Part shown: in pieces, positions 1-5,727 of the stretch
Layout: every line of letters starts with the position of its first letter
Numbering within the stretch: position 1 is the first letter of the stretch
DNA from: Prevotella sp.
GTDB lineage: Bacteria; Bacteroidota; Bacteroidia; Bacteroidales; Bacteroidaceae
Direction: 5' to 3'
Length of the DNA stretch: 5,727 nt
Assembly: GCA_021204735.1 (NCBI GenBank)
Contig: JAJPYV010000230.1
Location: 1-5,727 of the forward strand
Made by a program: the position numbers and the translations under genes
Notes under the pieces: model-generated
Told to the model about the DNA's origin: nothing
The model's database searches: none
Seen by the model: the letters and a program-made list of their open reading frames with translations, nothing else

Positions 1-680
1 AGATACTTATTGTAGAGGATGAGAAAAGGGTGGCAGACCTGTTGAAATATGGGTTGGAGGAGAATGGTTTCCAGACATTTGTGGCGTATGACGGAGCAAT
101 GGGACTGCGCCTGTTCCAATCGAATGATTTTCAAATGGTAATCTCCGACATAATACTACCCAAGCTCGACGGTTTTGAGCTTTGCAAGGAGATACGCAAA
201 CAGAACAAGAACATCCCGATACTGATACTCACCGCATTAGGGTCAACCGATGACAAGTTGGACGGTTTTGATGCAGGAGCAGACGACTATATGGTGAAGC
301 CTTTCGACTTCCGTGAACTGATAGCGAGGGTGAGAGTGCTGCTGAAAAGGAATAACGATACCACCGAAAAAGAGCCGGAACAAATTACATACGCTGACTT
401 GAACATAAACCTGAGTCTTAGAGAGGTGAAACGATCAGGAACAGTTATAAAACTGTCTCCAAAAGAATATAACCTCCTGCTGTATATGGTAGAAAACTCA
501 GAAAAAGTGATAAGTAGGATTGACATTGCAGAGAAAGTATGGAACACCCACTTCGACACAGGTACTAATTTCATTGACGTGTACATAAATTACCTCCGCA
601 AGAAGATAGACAAGAATTTCGACGTTAAACTCATACACACAAAACCAGGAGTAGGGTTTATTTTCACTGACAAACTATGA
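1..680 (+). CDS. OmpR/PhoB-family response regulator (5' end cut by window edge)
   Basis: This is the DNA-binding half of a two-component system, a cytoplasmic transcription factor activated by phosphorylation. The frame is open from the window edge: bases 3 onward read ILIVEDEKRV, the usual first strand of a receiver domain. Only an ATG plus part of a Lys codon is therefore missing, and the GTG at 30 is an internal Val, not the start. Counting from the inferred Met, the protein has about 227 residues, normal for the family. The receiver domain (about 1-118) has acidic residues E7/D8, phospho-acceptor D51 (VISDIILPKLDG), T79 and K101 (the KPF motif). A winged-helix Trans_reg_C domain spans about 130-225, with a recognition-helix region near 188-204 and the GVGFIF hairpin at the end. 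Its stop overlaps the kinase start by 4 bp (ATGA), implying co-transcription and translational coupling. The family assignment is secure, but the regulon is unknown and no specific gene name is justified. Confidence 0.95.
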   Translation, partial: ILIVEDEKRVADLLKYGLEENGFQTFVAYDGAMGLRLFQSNDFQMVISDIILPKLDGFELCKEIRKQNKNIPILILTALGSTDDKLDGFDAGADDYMVKPFDFRELIARVRVLLKRNNDTTEKEPEQITYADLNINLSLREVKRSGTVIKLSPKEYNLLLYMVENSEKVISRIDIAEKVWNTHFDTGTNFIDVYINYLRKKIDKNFDVKLIHTKPGVGFIFTDKL

Positions 681-2047
681 CGATAAAAACAAAACTAACA
701 TTGAAGAACACCAGCGTGACAGCCATAGTTTTTCTGTTGTGCATGGTGATGATATATTTTGTCAGTGACCACACCCGCAGCAGTGCTTTCCTACATGACC
801 TAAGGAGTCAGGCGGTAACAAAGGCGAACCTATATTTAGAAAATCAGGTGGATGCCGCCACCATGCGTTCCATATTACTTAAAAACAAGAATTTTATCAA
901 TGAGGTGGAAGTTGCAATATATACAAGCGACTTCAAGCTCCTTTACCATGATGCCGTTGACAACGACATTGTAAAGGAAGACCAGAAAATGATAGATGAC
1001 ATATTGAAAAAGAATGAGATAACATTCAGTGTCGGGAAGTATGAAGGCATAGGTATAAAGTACAATTTCAAGGGAACAGACTATATCGTTACCGCAGCCG
1101 CATACGACAGTTATGGTAAGAACAATCAGAAAGAACTTTTGAAAGACCTGTGCGTACTGTTTATCATAGGACTTACATTACTATTCATCGCCTGTTATTT
1201 TCTTGCACGATCATCATTGACACCAATACGAGAAATAGTGAAGGAGGCAAATGCGATAACCGCAAACGAGATAGGGCAGCGACTGCCAGTGCAGAACGAG
1301 AGAGACGAGTTGGGCGAATTAGCCATAGCCTTCAATGACCTTTTGGAGCGGTTGGAACAGTCGTTTACGTCACAGAAATCATTTGTCGGCAATGTCTCGC
1401 ATGAACTCCGCACGCCTCTTGCAGCCCTTACAGCCGAACTCGACCTCTCGTTGTCGAAGAATAGGACAGAGGAGCAATATCGCAATGCTATGCAAAACGC
1501 ATTGCAAGACGCACGAAGGATGACGAGACTCATTGACGGATTGCTAAATCTTGCAAAGGCGGATTATCAGAAGGAGCAGATAAAGATGGAAGCCATACGC
1601 CTTGACGAACTGCTTATCGATGCCCGTGAACAAATTCTCCGTGGTCATCCACATTACCATATAGACATACTTTTCGAGCAAGAGGCAGCGGAAGATGATA
1701 GGTTGATAACAGTGAACGGTAATATCTACCTGTTAACAATAGCCTTTTCCAACCTGATAGAGAACAACTGCAAGTATTCGGCAGACAATACATCATTCGT
1801 GCAGATATCATATTGGGACAAATGGACAATAGTGAGAATGTCAGACGACGGCATTGGAATGTCAGAGACCGACAAGCAAAATTTATTCACCCTTTTTTAT
1901 AGAGGAGAGCAAGAGCACAAGGTGGAAGGACACGGTATTGGTATGGCATTGTCACATAAAATTATCTCGTTACACCATGGGGATATTGCCGTACATTCAG
2001 AACAAGGAAAAGGCACGACGTTCGTCGTGGAACTTCCACATATATAG
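677..2047 (+). CDS. Membrane sensor histidine kinase (HAMP-HisKA-HATPase_c)
   Basis: This is the sensor partner of the preceding regulator. It should autophosphorylate on His in response to an extracytoplasmic signal and pass the phosphate to that regulator's Asp. The 456 residues run as follows: a short cytoplasmic N-terminus; TM1 about 13-30; a periplasmic sensor region of about 125 residues (31-156) that I cannot assign to a ligand; TM2 about 157-177; a HAMP linker about 178-230; and a HisKA dimerisation domain with H242 in the H-box SHELRTPLAAL. The HATPase domain has an N-box (NLIENNCKYS, N359/N363), a G1 box (SDDGIGM, D390) and a G2 box (GHGIGMALS, 418-426), ending in GTTFVVELP. All catalytic boxes are intact. 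The start ATG overlaps the upstream stop (ATGA). No Shine-Dalgarno sequence lies close to it, so translation is probably coupled. The domain architecture resembles copper- or envelope-responsive kinases of the CusS/RprX type, but the signal is not predictable from sequence. Confidence 0.95.
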   Translation: MTIKTKLTLKNTSVTAIVFLLCMVMIYFVSDHTRSSAFLHDLRSQAVTKANLYLENQVDAATMRSILLKNKNFINEVEVAIYTSDFKLLYHDAVDNDIVKEDQKMIDDILKKNEITFSVGKYEGIGIKYNFKGTDYIVTAAAYDSYGKNNQKELLKDLCVLFIIGLTLLFIACYFLARSSLTPIREIVKEANAITANEIGQRLPVQNERDELGELAIAFNDLLERLEQSFTSQKSFVGNVSHELRTPLAALTAELDLSLSKNRTEEQYRNAMQNALQDARRMTRLIDGLLNLAKADYQKEQIKMEAIRLDELLIDAREQILRGHPHYHIDILFEQEAAEDDRLITVNGNIYLLTIAFSNLIENNCKYSADNTSFVQISYWDKWTIVRMSDDGIGMSETDKQNLFTLFYRGEQEHKVEGHGIGMALSHKIISLHHGDIAVHSEQGKGTTFVVELPHI

Positions 2048-2088
2048 TGTTTTTGAGGCTTCTAAATACTTAGTGTTGTGGGGATTGC

Positions 2089-2139
2089 CAATAAATTTTT
2101 AATTTTTGCTGTTTGATAAAAATTTATTGAGATTTTTTT
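2089..2139 (+). terminator. AT-rich hairpin plus T7 tract, probable terminator of the two-component operon
   Basis: A perfect inverted repeat is formed by CAATAAATTTTTA (2089-2101) and TAAAAATTTATTG (2117-2129), a 13-bp stem with a 15-nt loop. It is followed after three bases by seven consecutive T residues (2133-2139). It begins 41 bp after the kinase stop codon and lies upstream of the next gene's promoter, where a rho-independent terminator would be expected. The stem is almost entirely A-T, with one C-G pair at its base, so it is less stable than a typical E. coli terminator. A protein-binding palindrome is the alternative reading. Confidence 0.6.
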
Positions 2140-2172
2140 GTGTTTTGTAGAAGTAATTACAAGAAAATTTAT

Positions 2173-2180
2173 TAAATTTG
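2173..2180 (+). promoter_or_regulatory. Bacteroidetes-type -7 promoter element for the LRR protein gene
   Basis: TAAATTTG matches exactly the TAnnTTTG element recognised by the primary sigma factor of Bacteroidetes. Transcription would begin a few bases downstream, around 2184-2190, giving a leader of about 75-80 nt before the ATG at 2266. Candidate -33 TTTG elements lie at 2144-2147 and 2137-2140. The nearer one leaves a 25-bp spacer, longer than the roughly 19-21 bp usual for this promoter class, so the -33 half is weak or absent. No comparable promoter was recognised elsewhere on the plus strand. Confidence 0.6.
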
Positions 2181-2208
2181 CAGATTAAAATATGTACTCT
2201 TTACAAAA

Positions 2209-2241
2209 GGTATAAAACGTTGTTTATCGACAAGTTATACC
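2209..2241 (+). other. Stem-loop in the 5' leader of the LRR protein mRNA
   Basis: GGTATAA (2209-2215) and TTATACC (2235-2241) form a perfect 7-bp outer stem. Inside it, TTGTT (2220-2224) pairs with GACAA (2229-2233), including one G-U pair, and closes a 4-nt loop. A possible C2218-G2234 pair joins the two stems. The structure sits between the predicted transcription start and the start codon, ending 24 nt before the ATG, so the A-rich initiation region stays single-stranded. It could stabilise the mRNA or be a regulatory site. It matches no riboswitch class I recognise and it has no T-run, so it is not a terminator. Confidence 0.45.
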
Positions 2242-2249
2242 CTGATTAG

Positions 2250-2265
2250 CAAATAAGAAAATAAC
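2250..2265 (+). promoter_or_regulatory. A-rich translation-initiation region (no Shine-Dalgarno)
   Basis: The 16 bases before the ATG at 2266 are mostly A (aaataagaaaataac) and contain no AGGAG-like core. A-rich, unstructured leaders without a Shine-Dalgarno sequence are typical of Bacteroidetes genes. Because the signal is not position-specific, it does not decide between the ATG at 2266 and the in-frame ATG at 2275. Confidence 0.5.
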
Positions 2266-2361
2266 ATGATTTACATGACTACCCAACTATTTAAAAACAT
2301 TAATCACAAAGGATTAATCCTTGCTATGCTATTAGTTATCAGCTCCTCATCCTTGTGGGCA
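2266..2361 (+). other. Sec signal peptide coding segment of the LRR protein
   Basis: Residues 1-32 contain lysines at 10 and 15, then a hydrophobic core from about L17 to I25, a short Ser-rich stretch and the cleavage motif LWA followed by D33. There is no lipobox cysteine near the cleavage site, so this looks like signal peptidase I export rather than a lipoprotein. Confidence 0.8.
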
Positions 2362-4764
2362 GACTCTGTCCAATATGACTTCTCTGCTGAAAATACATGG
2401 ACTGTTCAAGATAAAGATACAACTGCAACAATCTACTACATAAAACTCGTAGATGACAATGAAGACGCAATCACTGATTCTGAAGGCAATCCCACTGTTG
2501 CAGTCATATATAACGGTCTTCCCGGAGATGATGATGACGATGAAGAAATAGTAGAAGATCATACTGGCTATTATAGCGGAGATATCGTAATTCCTGACAC
2601 AGTAACGTACAATGATACAACTTATACCGTTACTGGCATATATGACGATGCTTTTAAGCAGTGTTACAATCTCACTTCTGTCACGATACATTCCACTATT
2701 ACATCAATAGGTGGAAAAGCGTTCTATCATAGCACAGGTTTGGTGTCTGTATTAATGGCAAAAGATGAAAATGGTGATAGCGAGACATGTGGCGTGGCGA
2801 GCATCGGGGAACAGACATTTGAGGGGTGTTCTGCTCTTACAACTGCCGAGATATTTACCTCTGCTCTCACAACTATAGGAATTCAAGCATTTCAAGAATG
2901 CAAAAAACTTGGATATATATCAGATACAGAATCAGATTTATCTCTGGATTTATCAGGTATTACAGGTGAAAACCTTGGAGATAAAGCGTTTTTGGATTGT
3001 GAGAATATAACTTCTGTCAAATTAAGTGACGACCTCACCAAAATCACCCAAAGGGACTTTGAGGGATGTTCAAACCTTGCCTCTGTCACGACAGATACCA
3101 ATACCAGTTCCATCGGTTTACCATCTAAACTCGAAATAATAGAATATCAGGCATTTGAAAACTGCAAAAAACTTGAAGGAACATTGGATTTCTCAACGAC
3201 AGCTATTACATCAATTGCTCAGAAAGCATTTCATAATTGTGTATTAATAACTTCTGTCAACTTTCCTGTAAATGTTTCTTCTAATGCAAGTACTACATAT
3301 TCTATAGCCTACCAACTATTTCAGGGATGCACAGGACTAGAAAGTGTAACAATATACGGTGAAAGTAGTACAAATAGTATCACATCAATCGATAGGATGG
3401 CATTTTCTGGTTGTACTAAACTATCCTCTTTCCCTAATATACCTTCCACTGTTACAAAAATCGATTATCAGGCATTTCTTAATTGCTCTGCTCTAACATC
3501 TATCACATTAAATGAAGGACTCACTGAAATTGATTACCAAGCCTTTACTAACTCTGGTATAACATCTGTCACGATTCCTAAAACTGTTACTACTTGGGGA
3601 ACTACATCAAGTAGCGAACAGGGTGGAAATTATGCTTTTAGCGGTTGTACTAGTCTTGAAGAAGTAATATTCGAGGATGGCCTCACTTCTATCGGAACTT
3701 ATACATTTGAAGGCTGTACATCACTCACAGAAATCAAGCTGCCTTTGAGTATAACAACGCTTGGAGAAGGAGCTTTCTCCGGATGTTCGGATTTGGAAAC
3801 GGTTTATTTATTAGGAAGAACTGCTTCTGGTCTTGAGAGCAGTGGTGGTGATATCACACCCGGAACAGATTGTTTCTCAGGAGTAGCAGAGAATTGTTTC
3901 TTAGTTGTGCCTGAGGATGGCGCAAGGTTTTACACCGCTAAAGATGATGAAGGCAACTATGTGGGATATGGCGCAACAGTGCCTACGGCAGACGGTTGGA
4001 ATACGATAGCATATTTGCGTGAGGATACTGTAACAATACCGATAACAACGGCAGAGGGATATGTTACGAGGTACAGTCCTTATTCCTATACGTTGGAAGA
4101 AGGATTAGAAGGCGGTGTTGTGAGTGTTGATGAAAATGGGGACCTTAATATTGAATGGAAATATGAAGGAGGAAATGAAGAAAAGAATACCGTTCCGGGA
4201 GGTTCTGCAATATTGATAAAAGGAGCGATAAATCAGATTGATACATCTTTCGCAAACGTAACCCTAAATACAAATTATGCGACAGATACCGCAACAGTAA
4301 GTGAATCAGGCAGTATGATGTACGGCACGGTGAATCCGAATTATAATTCAGATAATTATGGAGTTACTGATGTGCCTGATGATGACGATTATAGTGCAGA
4401 AAATTACTATTTCTACAAGCTCTCGTATCTCACCAATGAATACAGTGATAGAGTGCTTGGCTTCTACTGGCAGAATAGTTCAGGATCTGCATTTCCTATT
4501 AATGGGGGAGATGGTTACGATTATGATACTGGTTTGAAGTTGGCATGGCTTGCAGTAGAGAAAGATTCTGGCGCAAAGGCAATCCGTTCATTCTATCCAC
4601 TTGATGTAAATACGACTGGTATTCAAGATATAGAAACCGCACAGCCGAATTATGATGTAGAAGATTCCGATTCAGATATTATTTACAACTTGCAGGGAAT
4701 GCGTGTAAAGGAAATGACGAAGAAAGGAATATATATCATTAACGGCAAGAAAGTTTTATACTGA
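2266..4764 (+). CDS. Secreted BspA-like leucine-rich-repeat surface protein
   Basis: This is an 832-residue exported protein of the BspA-like (LRR_5, Treponema pallidum-type) leucine-rich-repeat family. Members are surface proteins; in Tannerella forsythia BspA mediates adhesion to host proteins. The ligand here is unknown. Residues 1-32 form a signal peptide: Lys-containing N-region, hydrophobic LILAMLLVI, likely cleavage after LWA32. Residues 33-121 hold an N-terminal cap with an acidic run (DDDDDEE, 88-94) and the family lead-in YSGDIVIPDTV. About 122-548 are 15 LRR units (AFxxC..LTSVTI pattern) plus a terminal cap. About 549-785 form a beta-rich region without a recognised domain, with a second acidic patch (DDDD, 705-708). 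The C-terminus is a YNLQG..GIYIINGKK sorting-like tail. The start at 2266 is chosen as the first ATG; the ATG at 2275 would give an equally good signal peptide. Translation ends at tandem stops TGA TAA (4762-4767). The gene appears to have its own promoter and may be monocistronic. Confidence 0.9.
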   Translation: MIYMTTQLFKNINHKGLILAMLLVISSSSLWADSVQYDFSAENTWTVQDKDTTATIYYIKLVDDNEDAITDSEGNPTVAVIYNGLPGDDDDDEEIVEDHTGYYSGDIVIPDTVTYNDTTYTVTGIYDDAFKQCYNLTSVTIHSTITSIGGKAFYHSTGLVSVLMAKDENGDSETCGVASIGEQTFEGCSALTTAEIFTSALTTIGIQAFQECKKLGYISDTESDLSLDLSGITGENLGDKAFLDCENITSVKLSDDLTKITQRDFEGCSNLASVTTDTNTSSIGLPSKLEIIEYQAFENCKKLEGTLDFSTTAITSIAQKAFHNCVLITSVNFPVNVSSNASTTYSIAYQLFQGCTGLESVTIYGESSTNSITSIDRMAFSGCTKLSSFPNIPSTVTKIDYQAFLNCSALTSITLNEGLTEIDYQAFTNSGITSVTIPKTVTTWGTTSSSEQGGNYAFSGCTSLEEVIFEDGLTSIGTYTFEGCTSLTEIKLPLSITTLGEGAFSGCSDLETVYLLGRTASGLESSGGDITPGTDCFSGVAENCFLVVPEDGARFYTAKDDEGNYVGYGATVPTADGWNTIAYLREDTVTIPITTAEGYVTRYSPYSYTLEEGLEGGVVSVDENGDLNIEWKYEGGNEEKNTVPGGSAILIKGAINQIDTSFANVTLNTNYATDTATVSESGSMMYGTVNPNYNSDNYGVTDVPDDDDYSAENYYFYKLSYLTNEYSDRVLGFYWQNSSGSAFPINGGDGYDYDTGLKLAWLAVEKDSGAKAIRSFYPLDVNTTGIQDIETAQPNYDVEDSDSDIIYNLQGMRVKEMTKKGIYIINGKKVLY
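2629..3909 (+). repeat. Array of 15 BspA-type leucine-rich repeats plus cap
   Basis: Conserved Phe residues of the (A/T/D/L)FxxC signature lie at 130, 153, 185, 209, 242, 265, 297, 322, 352, 380, 404, 427, 458, 481 and 504, with a degenerate last unit at 537. Each is followed by a short strand such as LTSVTI. Spacings are 23, 32, 24, 33, 23, 32, 25, 30, 28, 24, 23, 31, 23, 23 and 33 residues. The basic unit is therefore about 23 residues, with extra residues inserted in many units after the strand. The signature Cys is present in 13 of the 15 units. It is Ser in units 2 (S156) and 12 (S430). At DNA level the repeats are diverged, with only short identities such as tgcaaaaaactt at 2899 and 3163. 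Confidence 0.88.
4681..4761 (+). other. C-terminal sorting-like tail (type IX secretion type A-like)
   Basis: The last 27 residues (806-832) contain IYNLQGMRV, then KKGIYIINGKKV. This follows the pattern of a hydrophobic strand, G, and a GIYI..G.K end, as seen in Por_Secre_tail / type A C-terminal domains of Bacteroidetes secreted proteins. It is preceded by an acidic linker (DVEDSDSD). It suggests secretion across the outer membrane and surface anchoring or release by the type IX system. The tail is shorter than the roughly 70-80-residue domain typical of Porphyromonas gingivalis substrates, and no secretion-system gene is in the window, so the function is inferred. Confidence 0.6.
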
Positions 4765-4794
4765 TAATGCACGTTGCACTCGTAAATATAAGCC

Positions 4795-5727
4795 TTATTC
4801 TATTTCAGATAGTTCAAGCCAACGGAGTTCTTTCTCATCAAGAATTTCTTTCACCACAGGCAGGCGGCGGCTCTTTTCAGTAAGTTCGTCAACGGAAAGA
4901 GTACCGCTGCACAGTTGTTCTTCAAGCTGTTTTTGTTCGGTTTCCAAGGCTGCTATATCCTTTTCCAACTGAGCAAGTTCAGTTTTTTCCTTGAATGTCG
5001 GTTTTCTGCGCTCCTGGTGAGTTCTTTCCCTCGGTTTAGATTCCTTTTTCTCGTCAGACTTTACGTCATTCTTGCTTTCAAGTGAAAGCCATTCACGATA
5101 TTGGGTATAGTTGCCGGGGAAATCCTTCACCACGCCATTACCCTTGAACACAAGGAGATGGTCAACCACCTTATCCATGAAATACCTGTCATGACTGACT
5201 ACAATAACGCAACCTGGGAAATCAGCAAGATACTCCTCAAAAATCTGCAACGTCTGAATGTCAAGGTCATTCGTAGGCTCATCGAGAACGAGGAAATTTG
5301 GATTTTTCATCAAAACCGTGCATAGGTACAGCTTCCTTTTCTCACCACCGCTCAACTTATAAACATAATTGAACTGCTGTTCACGGGTGAACATGAAATA
5401 TTGCAGGAACTGAGTAGCCGAAAGGTGTTTGCCTCCACCCATGTCGATATATTCAGCGATGTCAGTAATTACGTCGATTACCTTTTTCTGCTCGTCAAAC
5501 GTGATACCCTCCTGAGAGAAATAACCGAACCTGACCGTAGAACCGATGTCAAACCGACCACTGTCGATTTTCTCAATTCCCAATAGCATCTTAATGAACG
5601 TTGACTTACCCGTGCCGTTGTTGCCAACGATGCCCATCTTCTCATAGCGGGCGAAGTTGTAATAGAAATCCTTGAGTATTATGCATTCTTCTGAAAATTT
5701 CTTAGAAATATACTGGCACTCGAAGAT
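4795..5727 (-). CDS. ABC-F family ATPase, Uup-like (N-terminal part beyond window edge)
   Basis: This is a soluble cytoplasmic ATPase of the ABC-F class. These proteins act on ribosomes or, for Uup, in tolerance of branched DNA intermediates; they are not transporters. The frame is open to the right edge, giving 310 visible residues. The Met encoded at 5635-5637 is internal, because the 30 residues before it (FECQYISKKFS...ILKDF) form the first strands of the ATPase domain. The visible part is the second ABC domain. Walker A is GNNGTGKST (visible residues 35-43), the Q-loop is Q72, the signature is LSGGE (125-129), Walker B is FLVLDEPTNDLD (145-156, catalytic Glu 150), and the switch His is H179 (SHDRYF). 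A Lys/Glu-rich linker follows (about 215-245), then a C-terminal coiled-coil hairpin (about 246-305, ending in RWLELSEIE), which points to the Uup branch. The first ABC domain and linker should lie past the edge, for a usual length near 600-650. It converges on the LRR gene with a 30-bp gap. Confidence 0.93.
   Translation of the reverse strand: MFECQYISKKFSEECIILKDFYYNFARYEKMGIVGNNGTGKSTFIKMLLGIEKIDSGRFDIGSTVRFGYFSQEGITFDEQKKVIDVITDIAEYIDMGGGKHLSATQFLQYFMFTREQQFNYVYKLSGGEKRKLYLCTVLMKNPNFLVLDEPTNDLDIQTLQIFEEYLADFPGCVIVVSHDRYFMDKVVDHLLVFKGNGVVKDFPGNYTQYREWLSLESKNDVKSDEKKESKPRERTHQERRKPTFKEKTELAQLEKDIAALETEQKQLEEQLCSGTLSVDELTEKSRRLPVVKEILDEKELRWLELSEIE

Noticed and set aside
30..680. GTG at 30 as the start of the response regulator
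   Set aside because: The frame is open upstream to base 3 and reads ILIVEDEKR, the standard first strand and acidic pair of a receiver domain. Starting at 30 would delete the acidic residues needed for phosphorylation.
1195..1533. Minus-strand open frame inside the kinase gene
   Set aside because: It is a shadow of the HAMP/HisKA coding region; its Ser/Arg-rich product has no motif.
1854..2102. Plus-strand open frame across the kinase 3' end
   Set aside because: It overlaps the conserved ATP-binding boxes of the kinase in another frame, and its product shows no recognisable domain or start context.
2347..2691. Minus-strand open frame opposite the start of the LRR gene
   Set aside because: It is antisense to the signal-peptide and cap region and has no initiation signal. 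Its Ile/Val-rich product is the expected complement of Asp/Asn-rich codons.
2629..3909. CRISPR-like or tandem DNA repeat
   Set aside because: The periodicity is in the protein. Nucleotide identity between units is limited to short stretches, without identical repeats or unique spacers.
4768..4798. Terminator in the convergent gap
   Set aside because: The pairings are only 4-5 bp with loops of 3 and 1 nt, and there is no T-run on either strand.
5101..5325. Plus-strand open frame inside the ABC-F gene
   Set aside because: It lies opposite the signature and Walker B region of a clearly real gene and has no independent support.
5635..5637. Met encoded at 5635-5637 (minus) as the start of the ABC-F gene
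   Set aside because: It lies immediately before the Walker A motif, and the upstream frame stays open to the edge with residues typical of the beginning of an ABC domain, so the gene continues outside the window.

Overview
The window looks like a chromosomal segment from a member of the Bacteroidales, most likely Prevotella or a close relative. Four things support this. A perfect TAnnTTTG promoter element of the Bacteroidetes type lies upstream of the surface-protein gene. Its start codon is preceded by an A-rich leader rather than a Shine-Dalgarno sequence. The gene encodes a BspA-like leucine-rich-repeat protein. That protein ends in the short YNLQG...KGIYI..GKK tail common on secreted proteins of this group. 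The species cannot be named from the sequence alone.

Layout. Positions 1-680 (+) hold an OmpR/PhoB-type response regulator that lacks only its first codon or so at the window edge. Positions 677-2047 (+) hold its partner, a membrane-bound HAMP/HisKA/HATPase histidine kinase; the two genes overlap by 4 bp (ATGA) and form an operon. Positions 2048-2265 are a 218-bp intergenic region. It carries a 13-bp AT-rich hairpin followed by seven T residues (probable terminator of the operon), a Bacteroidetes -7 promoter element, a leader stem-loop and an A-rich start region. Positions 2266-4764 (+) hold an 832-residue secreted leucine-rich-repeat protein with 15 repeats. After a 30-bp gap, the 3' part of an ABC-F (Uup-like) ATPase gene runs on the minus strand from the right edge to 4795.

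Functionally there are three units. The first is a complete sensor-regulator pair whose signal and targets cannot be read from sequence. The second is a cell-surface or secreted repeat protein, probably exported by Sec and then possibly by the type IX secretion system. The third is a cytoplasmic, ribosome-associated or DNA-repair-related housekeeping ATPase. The two-component pair could regulate the adjacent surface-protein gene, but only proximity suggests it.

I found no evidence for a new biological system here. The most unusual structures are the two-unit (about 55-residue) higher-order periodicity in the repeat protein, and the two inverted repeats flanking the promoter in front of it.
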